Counted from the stretch's first letter, positions 18,252 through 28,211 are shown. The stretch is DNA of 64,000 nt from Pseudocolwellia sp. AS88 (GCF_030551755.1 NZ_JAUPEC010000014.1:1-64000); one strand, 5' to 3'. Notes: generated by a model not told the origin, from the sequence alone. Numbers and translations are program-made.

Positions 18252-21200
18252 TTAATCTTCTAAAGATCTATCTTCTTCAATTTGTTGAGAGAAAATCACT
18301 TCCAGTGTTTTATATTCATTAGCTAGCGCAGAAACTTCTGTTTCTAATTCATTAAAATCAATACCTTCAATATCATTTAAAATAAGCTTTTCTATTTTCT
18401 TTGTTAGTGTATGCATTTTATTTGCTGATAGGTTACCTGTAGCGCCTTTGATGCTATGTGTTAGAGCTGCTATATCTATAATGTTTTTTTCTGAAATTGA
18501 AATTTGTAAATGCTCAATATTTTTAGGCATATCTTCTAAAAATAAGGAGATTAGTTTATTTAATAATTTTTTATTTCCTTTCACTCGTTTTAAAGCTGAT
18601 TTTTTCTCCCAAGTAATATTAGCCTTATTTGATGCTGTTGGTTTTGCTGTATGCTCTACAGTCTCATTTTTTATAATTAACTTCTCTTGTTTAATAAAGT
18701 TTTTCGTTACTAAGCCATTTTTTGTTAGTAACCAATATTGCAGTTTTTGTAATAATAAATTCGGGTTAATAGGTTTACTCAAGTAATCATTCATTCCAAC
18801 ATTAATACAGTTTTCTTTATCTCCCTCCATAGCATTAGCTGTCATTGCTAATATCACAAGATCTTTATTTTTTTTACCTGCTTGTCCTGCTCTGATGGCT
18901 TGTGTTGCATCGTAACCATCCATTTCAGGCATTTGACAATCCATAAGTACAAGTGAATATGGTTTTGTTTTTGATGCTTCTTTAATTACTGATATAGCTT
19001 CTAATCCATTAATTGCGATGTCTGCTGTAAGATTAAATTCTTTTAGGATACCTAAAGCTACATGCTGATTAATTCTATTATCTTCTACAATCAATAAACG
19101 AATGTTATCAGGCCAAGCATATTGTTTACTTGATGTGTTTATTAATTCATCTTCACCATCTATAGCTTCAATAGGTTTAATTGGCTTAATAAATTCAACA
19201 GGTTGTGGGCCACTTTTATTTTGAAAAACAGTGTTCAGTGCGTATAACAGATCTTGTGTGGTTACGGGCTTAACAAAGTTCTGATTAAAAATGTAATTTG
19301 TAAAGATTGGAGAGTCATCATCAGAAGAAATAGGTGTCATCATTACAACGTTAATATCATCAAATTGTTTTTTTAATTCACTGATAAGTTGATTGTCTTT
19401 GATCTCACATATCTTTGTATCAATAAGTAATAGATCAAATATTCGTCCTTGATGATTCAAAGTAAAATCTCTACAAATATTGATGGCTTGTTCTTCTGAA
19501 CCTGCTTGATAGGTATTAGCACCCCATAAAGATAGCTGGGAATTTATCACCTCTCTATTTGTTAGATTATTGTCCACTATCAAAATGTGAAGTGGGGTTA
19601 TATCAAATTCAGGATAAACTCTAGTTGATTGGGCGCTTGTTAATATTTCTATTGTAAAGTGGAATTGACTTCCTTCACCTAATTTACTGTGTGCTTTAAT
19701 ATTTCCATTCATTAATTCACAAAGCTTTTTAGTGATGGCTAACCCTAAGCCTGTGCCACCAAATTTCCTAGTAGTAGAGTTATCTACTTGACTGAATTGT
19801 TCAAAAAGTAGTAGTAATTTGTCTTCAGGTATTCCTATTCCTGTGTCACTTACAGAACAGGATAAGATGAGTTTACCTTCCTGTGTTTCTGATGTAGATG
19901 CAGTGATTAATATTTCACCGGAGGCTGTAAATTTTATAGCATTAGAAACAAGGTTAGTTAAAATTTGTCGTATTCTTCCTGAGTCTCCACGGACTTTAGA
20001 GTGTTCAATGTTTTTAATATCGAGTATGAGTTCAACACCCTTATTTTGAGCATTGAAGGCGATAGCTTTAGAAAAGTTACCTAACATTTCTCTTAAATCA
20101 AAATCAATTAATTCCAATTCAAGTTTGCCAGCTTCTACTTTAGAAAAATCTAAAATATCATTAATGATAACAAGCAAGGATTGAGCACTTGATTTTGCCA
20201 ACTTAGCTTTTTCTATTTGAGTAGTAGATAAACCACTATTAAGTAATAACCCTAACATTCCAAGAACACCATTCATCGGGGTTCTTATTTCGTGACTCAT
20301 ACTCGCCAAAAATTCACTTTTCAAATTATTGTTTTGTTGAGCAATAGAAGAGGCTTTTTTAAGTAGATGATGAGCATTGTTTTGCGTAATGGCAGCAGAA
20401 AATAGATCACTCATTTCACAAATGGTAAGAAAGCCTTCTTCGTAATGTTTAAGTTCATCTACAGAGCTAAAAACTATAAATCCGAGTACGATATTATTAG
20501 AACCTAAATTATATATAGGCGCTAAGTAATGAAAGTTTGCGTTGTTAATCTCTACAATAAATAGATGTTGGACTTTATCAGTACCTATATTTTTCATAGA
20601 TTGTGATGCAAAAGCTTTTAATTGATTTTCTTCATTTTTTGTTAAATGAGCTTCGCTATACCATTTTAAAAAATCATGCTTTTCTGGAAAATATTCTGTT
20701 TCATTCTCAAAAATTAATACTCCCGAAAAACTTGTTCCCTGAACGTTTTTTATTTGCAGAACAGACGAAAGTGCTTTAACGATTTTGTTTTCAAATGGTG
20801 CTTGCTCAGAAAGTGCCGCCGTAACATTTAATTTAATTTGAATAAGCTCATTATTGCTTTCTAGTTGTTTTTCGTGAGATTGCTTTATTTTTAGCATTTC
20901 ATTGAACGAAGCAAAAAGTTGACTCATTTCTTTAGATGATTGCTGAACATGTAAATGCTCTATATTACCTTTGGCGAAGTTCTGACTAGCTTTGGCTAAT
21001 AAATATATTGGCTTTGTAAAACGTCTTGCCATCAAAATCGATACAATTAAAACAACAACTATGGTGAATAAAATTGAAATAATTAAGGTATTCAGCATAG
21101 CTGAAGAAGCAGATAAAACATCATATTCATCTTTTGCACTAATTAAACCCCAAGAAATATTGCCAATCTTGATAGTGGAGTGGATGTGAATAGTGCCTTC

Positions 21201-22082
21201 ATCAATGTTTGAATGTGTTTTTTCTGAGTTAGTTGATGAATTGTCTGTATTAACAGTGCTTACCCATTCGGTGACGCAAGCATTAGAGATCTTCTCATTT
21301 AAGACATCATTTAAGCTGTTGTGTAATGGACTACGTAAACGAGCGTCCTGACCTATCATGTAGTGAACTATTGGATTATGTTCATCTTTACTTTCTCGAA
21401 ATATCTTGAAAAGACGCTCTAAAGAAAGCTCTATTGCTAATGCGCCTATTAGTTCTTGATTGGCATTTAGTACTGGAGAAGTGATAAAAGCTGTAAGGCG
21501 TTTATTTGGATTTATATTTCTTTCTAAATCAGAAAAGGTAGTTGCTTGAGTTGACAAGGTTTCTTGAATTGCTTTAGATAATTTGGTGGTTGCCAATCTA
21601 CTTGAAAATACATTATCACCAAAGTTTCCTTTATTTGCCAAAGAAAAAATAACATTACCTTCGTTATCAATTAAATACACATCGTCAATGTATTGAGATG
21701 CTTGTTTAAAGGAAATTAATTCGTTTTGATGTGCCTGAGTGACTTGTCGCCACTGTTCGCTATTAATATAGTTTTTAAGATCAGTGTTACTTGATTGCCA
21801 ACTTTTTTTTAGCTCTGAAAGAAGTAAAACATTTTTTGATGATTTAGCTTGTGTTTTGGCATCATTATAGCGGTCATCAAACCAATCTGTGATGTACAGT
21901 TTAATTAACTCTGATGACTGAGCGAGCTCTTTTTCTGCTTGAGTCGTTAATATACTTTTGGCTTGATAATAATTAAAGATTGAGTTGAGCGTTAATGGTA
22001 ATAAAGAAATGATCAAAAACCATATACATAAACTAACGCGAAGAGAACGTTTATTTTTGTTGTTTTGAGAAATCTCATCCAT
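18252..22082 (-). CDS. hybrid sensor histidine kinase (HAMP-GAF-HisKA-HATPase-REC-REC-HPt)
   Basis: A 1276-residue inner-membrane phosphorelay kinase. In order: membrane span about 16-36, a large periplasmic sensor, a second span about 332-352, HAMP, a GAF-like region, HisKA with His597 (SHEIRTPMNG), HATPase (DTGIGIPEDK, GGTGLGLAI), a first receiver (Asp888), a second receiver (Asp1048, VLMDCQMPEMDGYDA) and an HPt domain with His1209 (THSIKGATGN). The architecture is BarA-like. The ATG at 22082 has AGGTG upstream; a TTG 15 bases earlier is less likely. It follows an exported protein gene by 32 bases, so both are probably one signalling operon. The final response regulator is not nearby. Confidence 0.93.
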   Translation of the reverse strand: MDEISQNNKNKRSLRVSLCIWFLIISLLPLTLNSIFNYYQAKSILTTQAEKELAQSSELIKLYITDWFDDRYNDAKTQAKSSKNVLLLSELKKSWQSSNTDLKNYINSEQWRQVTQAHQNELISFKQASQYIDDVYLIDNEGNVIFSLANKGNFGDNVFSSRLATTKLSKAIQETLSTQATTFSDLERNINPNKRLTAFITSPVLNANQELIGALAIELSLERLFKIFRESKDEHNPIVHYMIGQDARLRSPLHNSLNDVLNEKISNACVTEWVSTVNTDNSSTNSEKTHSNIDEGTIHIHSTIKIGNISWGLISAKDEYDVLSASSAMLNTLIISILFTIVVVLIVSILMARRFTKPIYLLAKASQNFAKGNIEHLHVQQSSKEMSQLFASFNEMLKIKQSHEKQLESNNELIQIKLNVTAALSEQAPFENKIVKALSSVLQIKNVQGTSFSGVLIFENETEYFPEKHDFLKWYSEAHLTKNEENQLKAFASQSMKNIGTDKVQHLFIVEINNANFHYLAPIYNLGSNNIVLGFIVFSSVDELKHYEEGFLTICEMSDLFSAAITQNNAHHLLKKASSIAQQNNNLKSEFLASMSHEIRTPMNGVLGMLGLLLNSGLSTTQIEKAKLAKSSAQSLLVIINDILDFSKVEAGKLELELIDFDLREMLGNFSKAIAFNAQNKGVELILDIKNIEHSKVRGDSGRIRQILTNLVSNAIKFTASGEILITASTSETQEGKLILSCSVSDTGIGIPEDKLLLLFEQFSQVDNSTTRKFGGTGLGLAITKKLCELMNGNIKAHSKLGEGSQFHFTIEILTSAQSTRVYPEFDITPLHILIVDNNLTNREVINSQLSLWGANTYQAGSEEQAINICRDFTLNHQGRIFDLLLIDTKICEIKDNQLISELKKQFDDINVVMMTPISSDDDSPIFTNYIFNQNFVKPVTTQDLLYALNTVFQNKSGPQPVEFIKPIKPIEAIDGEDELINTSSKQYAWPDNIRLLIVEDNRINQHVALGILKEFNLTADIAINGLEAISVIKEASKTKPYSLVLMDCQMPEMDGYDATQAIRAGQAGKKNKDLVILAMTANAMEGDKENCINVGMNDYLSKPINPNLLLQKLQYWLLTKNGLVTKNFIKQEKLIIKNETVEHTAKPTASNKANITWEKKSALKRVKGNKKLLNKLISLFLEDMPKNIEHLQISISEKNIIDIAALTHSIKGATGNLSANKMHTLTKKIEKLILNDIEGIDFNELETEVSALANEYKTLEVIFSQQIEEDRSLED

Positions 22083-22114
22083 GTTTACACCTATCAAAAT
22101 GGTTTGCTATGAAA

Positions 22115-22789
22115 TTATAAAAAATCTTCTGAATTATAATAAAGTGGTTTCATAGCCCCACAGTATGTGAGTTTATAATGAATTTCATTTTCTGCAGGCA
22201 CAGGTGAGGATGCAGTAAAATTAGTTATACAATTAACATCATCTGATAAGTAAATTAAATGCTCATAACTTGGTGGTTTTTGAATTTGATGTATAAGAAT
22301 TCGTTGATCATTTTTAAGCTTCACAACGTCATATTTTTGCCTGTTATTTGATTCTTCTAGATCATCTAAGACTTTTACAAAAAGCTTTTCATCGAATGAT
22401 ATTTTTGTGTTTGAAAAAGTGAGTAAACCACCTTTCTTATAGTGTCCCATGTATATATCAGCATTAACTTCAAAGGATTCGCCGCGCATTAAGCGTTGTA
22501 AATTGAACTCTTCTGTTTTAATCGTTACTAACTCAGCATCTTTAACTAATTGAAGTAAGGAAAGGCTATCAATGTTTAATTTATATAAAACCTGCACATT
22601 ATGTGGCGGAGTTAACTTCAGCATATAAGAAGCGAAAACACTTGGCCCTTTGTTGAATAACTTCATACCATGAACGCCCATATACTTAGGATCTAAAGGA
22701 GGAAGCTCTTTGACATCTTCTGCAATTGCAAGTTGGGAAATTGATAGGAGGATAAAAGACAAAATCAAAGGTAAAATATTTGTTCGCAT
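22115..22789 (-). CDS. exported protein of unknown function upstream of the hybrid kinase
   Basis: 224 residues with a clear Sec signal peptide (hydrophobic ILPLILSFILLSISQLA, cleavage near AIAED), so periplasmic. The mature part has no motif I recognise. It contains two cysteines near the end (DVNCITNF and LTYCGAMKP) that could form a disulfide, and looks beta-rich. Its gene precedes the hybrid histidine kinase by 32 bases on the same strand, suggesting that it modulates or presents a signal to the kinase's periplasmic domain. That role is inferred only from position. Confidence 0.75.
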   Translation of the reverse strand: MRTNILPLILSFILLSISQLAIAEDVKELPPLDPKYMGVHGMKLFNKGPSVFASYMLKLTPPHNVQVLYKLNIDSLSLLQLVKDAELVTIKTEEFNLQRLMRGESFEVNADIYMGHYKKGGLLTFSNTKISFDEKLFVKVLDDLEESNNRQKYDVVKLKNDQRILIHQIQKPPSYEHLIYLSDDVNCITNFTASSPVPAENEIHYKLTYCGAMKPLYYNSEDFL

Positions 22790-22885
22790 AAATTTTAATA
22801 AATTGGAGAAAACACTATTTTTAAGTCTAGCAGCTTTCTAAATAAAGGAGAGATAGATCACAAAAAAGTTGAAATAAATGTAATT

Positions 22886-22969
22886 TAACCTCAACTCAGG
22901 ATAATGAATGTCATAAAATTCAATAAAAATAACTTATTGAGTAACTTTACTTATCCCGAGCTGAGGTTA
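22886..22969. repeat. MITE-like element (84 bp, short copy)
   Basis: Near-perfect terminal inverted repeats, TAACCTCAACTCAGGATAA at 22886-22904 and TTATCCCGAGCTGAGGTTA at 22951-22969, flank a 46-base AT-rich core. It sits in the 337-base gap between btuF and the exported-protein gene; the rest of that gap shows no gene. The TIR motif is shared with elements at 10559-10835, 54953-55121 and the right ends of the hairpin repeats. Confidence 0.7.
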
Positions 22970-23126
22970 ATTTAATAGGGATACTAAAGAATAAGCGGTG
23001 AATTACTAGGAGATTAGATATGACTAGTTATTGATTTTATGCATATTAAAGTTGAGGATAAAATATCTTATAGTCTCTCTTTAATTATTCGCCAAATTGT
23101 AAATGTAAGCTTTTTTGAAATTTTGC

Positions 23127-24023
23127 TTAGCCATTATGTTGAAGGTAATACTTTCTAGAGTTATCTATACTGATACATAAGCTTTCTAATTCCTCTAATA
23201 ATCTTGAGGTCATTCTGTGTAATTTATCTGAATTAGGTTGGATAAGTTGTTTATGTTTTGATGCTGGAATTTCATTCCATTGGAACCAATTTACAGCGTT
23301 AGGGTTGGGTTCACCATGAGACATAGGTTGAATGATTAATTGAGGTTTAGCAATGACCACTTGCTCTAAACCTATTTGAGGGTAGTCCATTATGCTTTTA
23401 ACAAAAGGATTTTTGGCGCCACATACGTTAAGGTGTTGCTGAGGCCAAGAGTTATTACTGATAGTGGTTAATGGATTTGACCAAAGTTCATAAAACACAG
23501 AAATAGGACTTTTGTTGGCAAATTTAGTGCGTAGGGCTTTTAGCTCTTTTTCATATTTTTTAGCTAGTATTTCCGCTCTTTCTTGAGTACCTGTTAAATC
23601 ACCAAGTAAACGCAATTCTGCGGCGACATCGTCTAAGTTTCTAGGGTCTGAATACACAACTTTTAACCCTAATTCTTCAAGTCTTTCTAAGTCATCAATT
23701 GGGTTACCTGTTCGCCACGCAATAATTAAATCAGGTTCGTAGGCGAGTATTTTTTCTATTTTTAATCGAGAATAATTACCTATACGAGGAACATGATTTG
23801 CGGCTTCAGGAAAGTCTGAATGATCAGTAGTAGCAATAACACGTTCACCCACGCCTAAATTAAAAAGCATCTCGATAATATGAGGTGCTAAAGTAATAAT
23901 ACGTTGGTTTTTAAAAGCATTTTCAACTTCTTCTTCTTCAGTATTACCAGCCGAAACGAGTGTTGAAAATAGTGCGAAGAATATTCCACACAAAAAAAAT
24001 GATGAAGTGTTTAACTTTCTCAT
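23127..24023 (-). CDS. btuF: cobalamin-binding periplasmic protein, BtuF-like
   Basis: 298 residues with a signal peptide (SSFFLCGIFFALFSTLVSAG). The mature part is a type III periplasmic binding protein: RIITLAPHIIEMLFNLGVGE at the start, then YEPDLIIAWRTGNP and VIAKPQLIIQP. It would deliver vitamin B12 or cobinamides to BtuCD. It is the last gene of the riboswitch-led cobalamin operon, 4 bases after cobO. Heme or siderophore binding would be the alternative, but the neighbours argue for corrinoid. Confidence 0.88.
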   Translation of the reverse strand: MRKLNTSSFFLCGIFFALFSTLVSAGNTEEEEVENAFKNQRIITLAPHIIEMLFNLGVGERVIATTDHSDFPEAANHVPRIGNYSRLKIEKILAYEPDLIIAWRTGNPIDDLERLEELGLKVVYSDPRNLDDVAAELRLLGDLTGTQERAEILAKKYEKELKALRTKFANKSPISVFYELWSNPLTTISNNSWPQQHLNVCGAKNPFVKSIMDYPQIGLEQVVIAKPQLIIQPMSHGEPNPNAVNWFQWNEIPASKHKQLIQPNSDKLHRMTSRLLEELESLCISIDNSRKYYLQHNG

Positions 24024-24027
24024 AAAA

Positions 24028-24633
24028 TTACCAATCTATGCCTTTTTGTACTCGAATGCCATTGTCAAAAGCATGTTTAAGAGATTGAACTTCAGAAACT
24101 GTATCGGCAACTTCTATAATTTTTCTGTGACATGCTCTTCCTGTGATCACAACATGTTGCATGGCCGGTCTATTTTCTAAAGCGGTTAATACTTCCTCTA
24201 AATCAATGTAACCATAAGTCACCATATAAGTAAGTTCATCAAGTAATACAGTGTTAATACTTTTATCGTTAAGAAGTTTTTTAGCTTCTGTCCAAGCAAG
24301 TTGAGCTGCTGCAGTGTCAGATTCTTTGTTTTGTGTTTCCCAAGTAAATCCAGTTTTCATGGTGTGGTGAATTACCCCATGTTGTTTGAGTAAATTAAGC
24401 TCTCCACATTCCCAGGTTCCTTTAATAAATTGAATGATACCCGCTTTTAAACCATGGCCAACTGAACGTGTAACTACACCAAAACCGGCTGTTGACTTAC
24501 CTTTACCATTACCTGTTATTACAAGTAATAACCCTTTATCTTCAGTAGCGGCTGCAATGCGTTTATCTACATTTTCTTTGATCTTTTGTTGGCGTTTTTT
24601 ATGATTTTCTTTTTTCTGATTATCATCAATCAT
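24028..24633 (-). CDS. cobO: cob(I)yrinic acid a,c-diamide adenosyltransferase (CobA/CobO/BtuR type)
   Basis: Adds the adenosyl group to cob(I)alamin or cobinamide. The 201-residue product has the P-loop VITGNGKGKSTAGFG, HGLKAGIIQFIKGTWECGE and the VLLDELTYMVTYGY segment typical of this ATP-binding family. The start was set at ATG 24633, with AGAGG about ten bases upstream; the longer TTG start at 24654 would overlap cobC. It is sixth in the cobalamin operon. Confidence 0.93.
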   Translation of the reverse strand: MIDDNQKKENHKKRQQKIKENVDKRIAAATEDKGLLLVITGNGKGKSTAGFGVVTRSVGHGLKAGIIQFIKGTWECGELNLLKQHGVIHHTMKTGFTWETQNKESDTAAAQLAWTEAKKLLNDKSINTVLLDELTYMVTYGYIDLEEVLTALENRPAMQHVVITGRACHRKIIEVADTVSEVQSLKHAFDNGIRVQKGIDW

Positions 24634-24646
24634 AGGGGTATTCCTC

Positions 24647-25354
24647 TTATACAAATTCGTCAGGGTTTTGGCTGATACACTTCAAAGGTGTGGATACAGT
24701 GATAACATTATTATGCACACTTATTTCTTCATCTGTATGGCTTGAAACTATTCTGATGCTTTTAATTAAAGTTATACTGCTGTTTTTAATCGTGAGTTGG
24801 CTAAATAAAGCTTTGTTAGCATGATCAAGTTTGAGAATGCAGGATAATATCATACGTATAACACCACCATGACAAACGAGTAATATGTTTTTCCCTTGGT
24901 GACTGAGCAATAAGTTATTTAATGCCAGCTCTATACGTTGATAAAAGCTCATTAATAATTCAGCTTTTGGTAAAGGTGATTGAGATGGATTTTGCCAGAA
25001 CTCTTCTAATTTTTTCCAGTTCTGTTCACCACATTCGGAGTCTCTAATTGCATCAAAAGAAACACCATCTAATTCTCCAAAATCCATTTCTTTAAAATCA
25101 TCTTTTTTTTCAAGCGTTAAGTTATTTATCTGCGCAAATTTTTCAGCAACTTTAGCGCAACGTTGTAGAGGGGAGCTTACTATGTGATTTATACGATTAC
25201 TGCCTAAATTTGCCTGTAATTGGTTTAGCTCACTAATTATTTTTGCATTTATTTCATCTGTTACATCTATATCAGTATGACCATATAAAGCAGGTAGGCC
25301 ATTAACTTTGCCATGGCGCAATAAATATAAGGTTGTTTCGACTGAAGAGACCAT
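24647..25354 (-). CDS. cobC: histidine phosphatase, likely alpha-ribazole-5'-phosphate phosphatase
   Basis: 235 residues with the phosphoglycerate-mutase-like signature LYLLRHGKVNG (catalytic His), a second arginine region VSSPLQRCAKVAEKF and the distal LLVCHGGVIRMIL (His). In cobalamin operons such proteins remove the phosphate from alpha-ribazole phosphate (or from adenosylcobalamin phosphate). It lies between cobS and cobO with 4-base and 13-base gaps, which supports the specific assignment over a generic phosphatase. Confidence 0.85.
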   Translation of the reverse strand: MVSSVETTLYLLRHGKVNGLPALYGHTDIDVTDEINAKIISELNQLQANLGSNRINHIVSSPLQRCAKVAEKFAQINNLTLEKKDDFKEMDFGELDGVSFDAIRDSECGEQNWKKLEEFWQNPSQSPLPKAELLMSFYQRIELALNNLLLSHQGKNILLVCHGGVIRMILSCILKLDHANKALFSQLTIKNSSITLIKSIRIVSSHTDEEISVHNNVITVSTPLKCISQNPDEFV

Positions 25355-25358
25355 TTAC

Positions 25359-26177
25359 CTATACCGACAGGTTAGGAGTCAAACACGCAATAATTACCAG
25401 ATAAATAAGCAATTCACTTATTTGCTGACAAGCACCTAAACAATCCCCAGTGTATCCACCTAATCTTTTTATTAACCAAGCTTTAAAAAGCATTCGAAAG
25501 ATGAAGAGGGTTAAACCTATAAATAACAAAGTCGTTAATGAAAAAAATATGGCGGGAATAAGCCCAATGATAAACAAGAGCTTTAATTCAAAAGGGCTTT
25601 GTTTATTGGCTAATGGTTTACTTTTACTTGTATCTATATCGGCAACATAGGGAAGGTCATATATTAAGCTAGCAGCCACTGCTCTAGATAAACTATAACC
25701 TAAGAATAGTGAGGGAATTAATGCATTCACTTCCACGAGCTCAATAAGTAATAATAACTTTAACACTAACGCCATTAAAAGAGTTGCAGCCCCATAGGTT
25801 CCTATTCGGCTGTCTTTCATAATGGTAAGACGTTTTTCTAATGTCATACCTCCACCAATACCATCCGCCATATCTGCAAGCCCATCTTCATGGAAAGCGC
25901 CTGTGATAAATAAGCTAATAATAATGAGTAAGGTAACTGTGATTGATACAGGGAAAAGAGGAGAAATAACTGTAAATATAATACTCAAGATACCAGCAAT
26001 GAGTAGCCCAATAAGAGGAAAGTAGCGTCCTGATTTGTTTAGTAGGCTCGGACTATAATACATATTCTTTGGTGCTGGTATACGAGTAAAAAAAGTTAAC
26101 GATAAATAAAACAAGTTAAGCTGACGTTTTAAATATCGTTTATATAGACTTACATTTTGTGGTGCTTTAGCGGTCAA
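25359..26177 (-). CDS. cobS: adenosylcobinamide-GDP ribazoletransferase (cobalamin synthase)
   Basis: Joins adenosylcobinamide-GDP with alpha-ribazole in the inner membrane. The 272-residue product has the family start FYLSLTFFTRIPAPK, the metal/substrate motif GAFHEDGLADMADGIGGG, KDSRIGTYGAATL and several membrane spans (PLIGLLIAGILSIIFTVIS and others). The start is a TTG overlapping the cobT stop (TTGA), with GGAG seven bases upstream inside cobT. The next Met is too far downstream, so a rare start codon with translational coupling is the best reading. Confidence 0.92.
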   Translation of the reverse strand: MTAKAPQNVSLYKRYLKRQLNLFYLSLTFFTRIPAPKNMYYSPSLLNKSGRYFPLIGLLIAGILSIIFTVISPLFPVSITVTLLIIISLFITGAFHEDGLADMADGIGGGMTLEKRLTIMKDSRIGTYGAATLLMALVLKLLLLIELVEVNALIPSLFLGYSLSRAVAASLIYDLPYVADIDTSKSKPLANKQSPFELKLLFIIGLIPAIFFSLTTLLFIGLTLFIFRMLFKAWLIKRLGGYTGDCLGACQQISELLIYLVIIACLTPNLSV

Positions 26178-27214
26178 ATTGTGACTCCGGCATCTTCAAA
26201 ACTTGCCATGTTATTGTAGAAAGCTGCAGCTGATTTTAATAAAGGTAAAGCAATTGCTGCACCAGTTCCTTCACCTAAGCGTAAGCCTAAGTTTAATAAA
26301 GGTTTAGCTTTTAAATGAGCGAGTAAAAGTTGATGTCCAAATTCATCTGATTCATGGGCAAAAATTAAATAATCGCGAACATTATTATTTATTCTACAGG
26401 CTAATAGTGCGGCCGTACTTACGATAAAACCATCCACTAAAATAGATATACCAGCTTTTGCTGCGGCTAAAATGGCACCAGTCATTTCTACTATTTCAAA
26501 GCCGCCAACTTCTTTTAGTACCGTTAAAGGTGCATTCGAAGAAAAGCGCTTTAAGGCTTTTTCTATTAAACTTTTCTTTTTAAATAATTGCTCTGCAGTA
26601 ATACCTGTTCCTACACCAACACATAAATCAACATCAGCAAAAATTAAACGCGATGTTATAGCTGTTGCTGAACTTGTATTACCTATACCCATTTCACCAA
26701 ATATAAGTAAGTTAGTTCCGTTTTCAATAATAGGTGTTACTACTTGTTCGCCATAACTTAAGCCTAATTCAACTTGTTCATCAGTCATAGCTGATTCATT
26801 TACAAAGTTTTTGGTGCCAGCACCTAGTCTCATATTGATTAAGTTAGGATAGGCCTTTGTAATGGGCTCAACTATGCCGGCATCTACTATTTTTAAGTCA
26901 ATATTATTTGCCGTACAAAAACAATTAATCGCAGCGTTTCCTGTTAAAAATGTTTGCACCATTTGTCGAGTTACGCAGCTCGGCGCGATTGAAATTCTTT
27001 CTTCACTAATACCATGTTCACCTGCAAAAATGACTGCAACGGGTTTATTAATTGTGATGTTAGAAATGAGCTTGCCCGCTTTATTGCTTTGAATACTAGC
27101 TAGTTGTAAGGCTATATCTTCAATTTGACCTAAAGATCCAACCGGTTTTGTTTTTTGGTTTATCTTATCTTTGATTTCCGTTTCAAATTTAATGTCTACT
27201 GCATTTATTTCCAT
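26174..27214 (-). CDS. cobT: nicotinate-nucleotide-dimethylbenzimidazole phosphoribosyltransferase
   Basis: Makes alpha-ribazole phosphate, the activated lower ligand of cobalamin. The 346-residue product shows the N-terminal KTKPVGSLGQIEDIALQLA, VIFAGEHGISEERIS, the GEMGIGNTSSATAI motif and the catalytic-Glu end LNLGLRLGEGTGAAIALPLL. It is full length. It overlaps cobS by 4 bases and follows btuC by 10 bases, within the riboswitch-led operon. Confidence 0.95.
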   Translation of the reverse strand: MEINAVDIKFETEIKDKINQKTKPVGSLGQIEDIALQLASIQSNKAGKLISNITINKPVAVIFAGEHGISEERISIAPSCVTRQMVQTFLTGNAAINCFCTANNIDLKIVDAGIVEPITKAYPNLINMRLGAGTKNFVNESAMTDEQVELGLSYGEQVVTPIIENGTNLLIFGEMGIGNTSSATAITSRLIFADVDLCVGVGTGITAEQLFKKKSLIEKALKRFSSNAPLTVLKEVGGFEIVEMTGAILAAAKAGISILVDGFIVSTAALLACRINNNVRDYLIFAHESDEFGHQLLLAHLKAKPLLNLGLRLGEGTGAAIALPLLKSAAAFYNNMASFEDAGVTI

Positions 27215-27224
27215 GAGATCTCGC

Positions 27225-28211
27225 TTACATTTTTCTTAATAGAGCTAAAAAGAACAAACTTCCCATAGCTGACGTAATTACGCCTATAGGTATTTCTTGT
27301 CCACCTAAGGCAGTACGAGCAATAACATCTACCCATACTAAAAAACAACCACCAACTAATCCTGCGGCTATAAACAATTTTGAACTTGTGATGCCTACAA
27401 AAGGCCTAACCATATGTGGGATCATTAAACCTATAAAGCCGATACCACCGCAATATGAAACAATCACTGCTGTTATCGCTGCACATAAGATCAGTGTAAT
27501 AATACGTAATTTTTCAACTTTTATGCCAAGGGTACGGGCACTATCATCACTCAGTAATAAAGCATCAAGCTGACGACCTAATAATATAGCAATAATTGTA
27601 GCAACAATAATGACAGGAGAAATCCATAGAAGTGCCGTACTATTTGCTCTAGCTAAACTTCCCATTAACCAGAAAATCACCCGATTTGTTGAAAAAGCTT
27701 CTCCGCTATATAGGATAAAAGAGGTTAAAGAACTTAGTAAAAAAGACACTGCTACCCCTGCCAATAATAAATGCTCTATTCGTCGCCAATTATTTTGGTA
27801 AATCACAATGAGAATAATACCTACAGCTAAAAGTGAACCTAAAAAAGAGGCTATAGGCAAAGTAATGACTTGCACTGTTGTGGGGAGGAATTGAGTAAGT
27901 GTTGCTCCTAAGCCAGCACCAGAAACAATACCGAAGAGGTAAGGATCAGCAAGCGGGTTTCGAGTCACATTTTGCATTAGTGCCCCTGCAATAGCTAAAC
28001 CAAAGCCTGCAATAAATCCTAGTAATACTCTTGGAAAGCGTATTTCCCACAAAATAGTCTCGTAAATGCTTTTTTCACAAGTTTGCGTAATACATTGCCA
28101 TACCGCTTTATGGCCCAGTTCAACAACTCCAAATCCCATAGAAGCTATTAATGAGAAAGCTACTAGGGCAGAAATAAGTAACAAGGAGTTCTTAAATGAC
28201 AACTTTTTCAT
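27225..28211 (-). CDS. btuC: cobalamin ABC transporter permease (FecCD family)
   Basis: A 328-residue inner-membrane permease with about ten predicted spans. Family motifs are ETILWEIRFPRVLLGFIAGFGLAIAG-type text early (ending ALMQNVTRNPLADPYLFG), then GGIGFIGLMIPHMVRP and the late ARTALGGQEIPIGVIT. The ATG at 28211 was chosen because it overlaps the btuD stop (ATGA), giving coupled translation of the ATPase and permease. Substrate assignment to B12 rests on the riboswitch and the cob genes. Confidence 0.92.
   Translation of the reverse strand: MKKLSFKNSLLLISALVAFSLIASMGFGVVELGHKAVWQCITQTCEKSIYETILWEIRFPRVLLGFIAGFGLAIAGALMQNVTRNPLADPYLFGIVSGAGLGATLTQFLPTTVQVITLPIASFLGSLLAVGIILIVIYQNNWRRIEHLLLAGVAVSFLLSSLTSFILYSGEAFSTNRVIFWLMGSLARANSTALLWISPVIIVATIIAILLGRQLDALLLSDDSARTLGIKVEKLRIITLILCAAITAVIVSYCGGIGFIGLMIPHMVRPFVGITSSKLFIAAGLVGGCFLVWVDVIARTALGGQEIPIGVITSAMGSLFFLALLRKM

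Noticed and set aside
18448..18786. 112-codon plus-strand frame within the hybrid kinase
   Set aside because: Antisense to the HPt and second receiver; hydrophobic by chance from the AT-rich complement.
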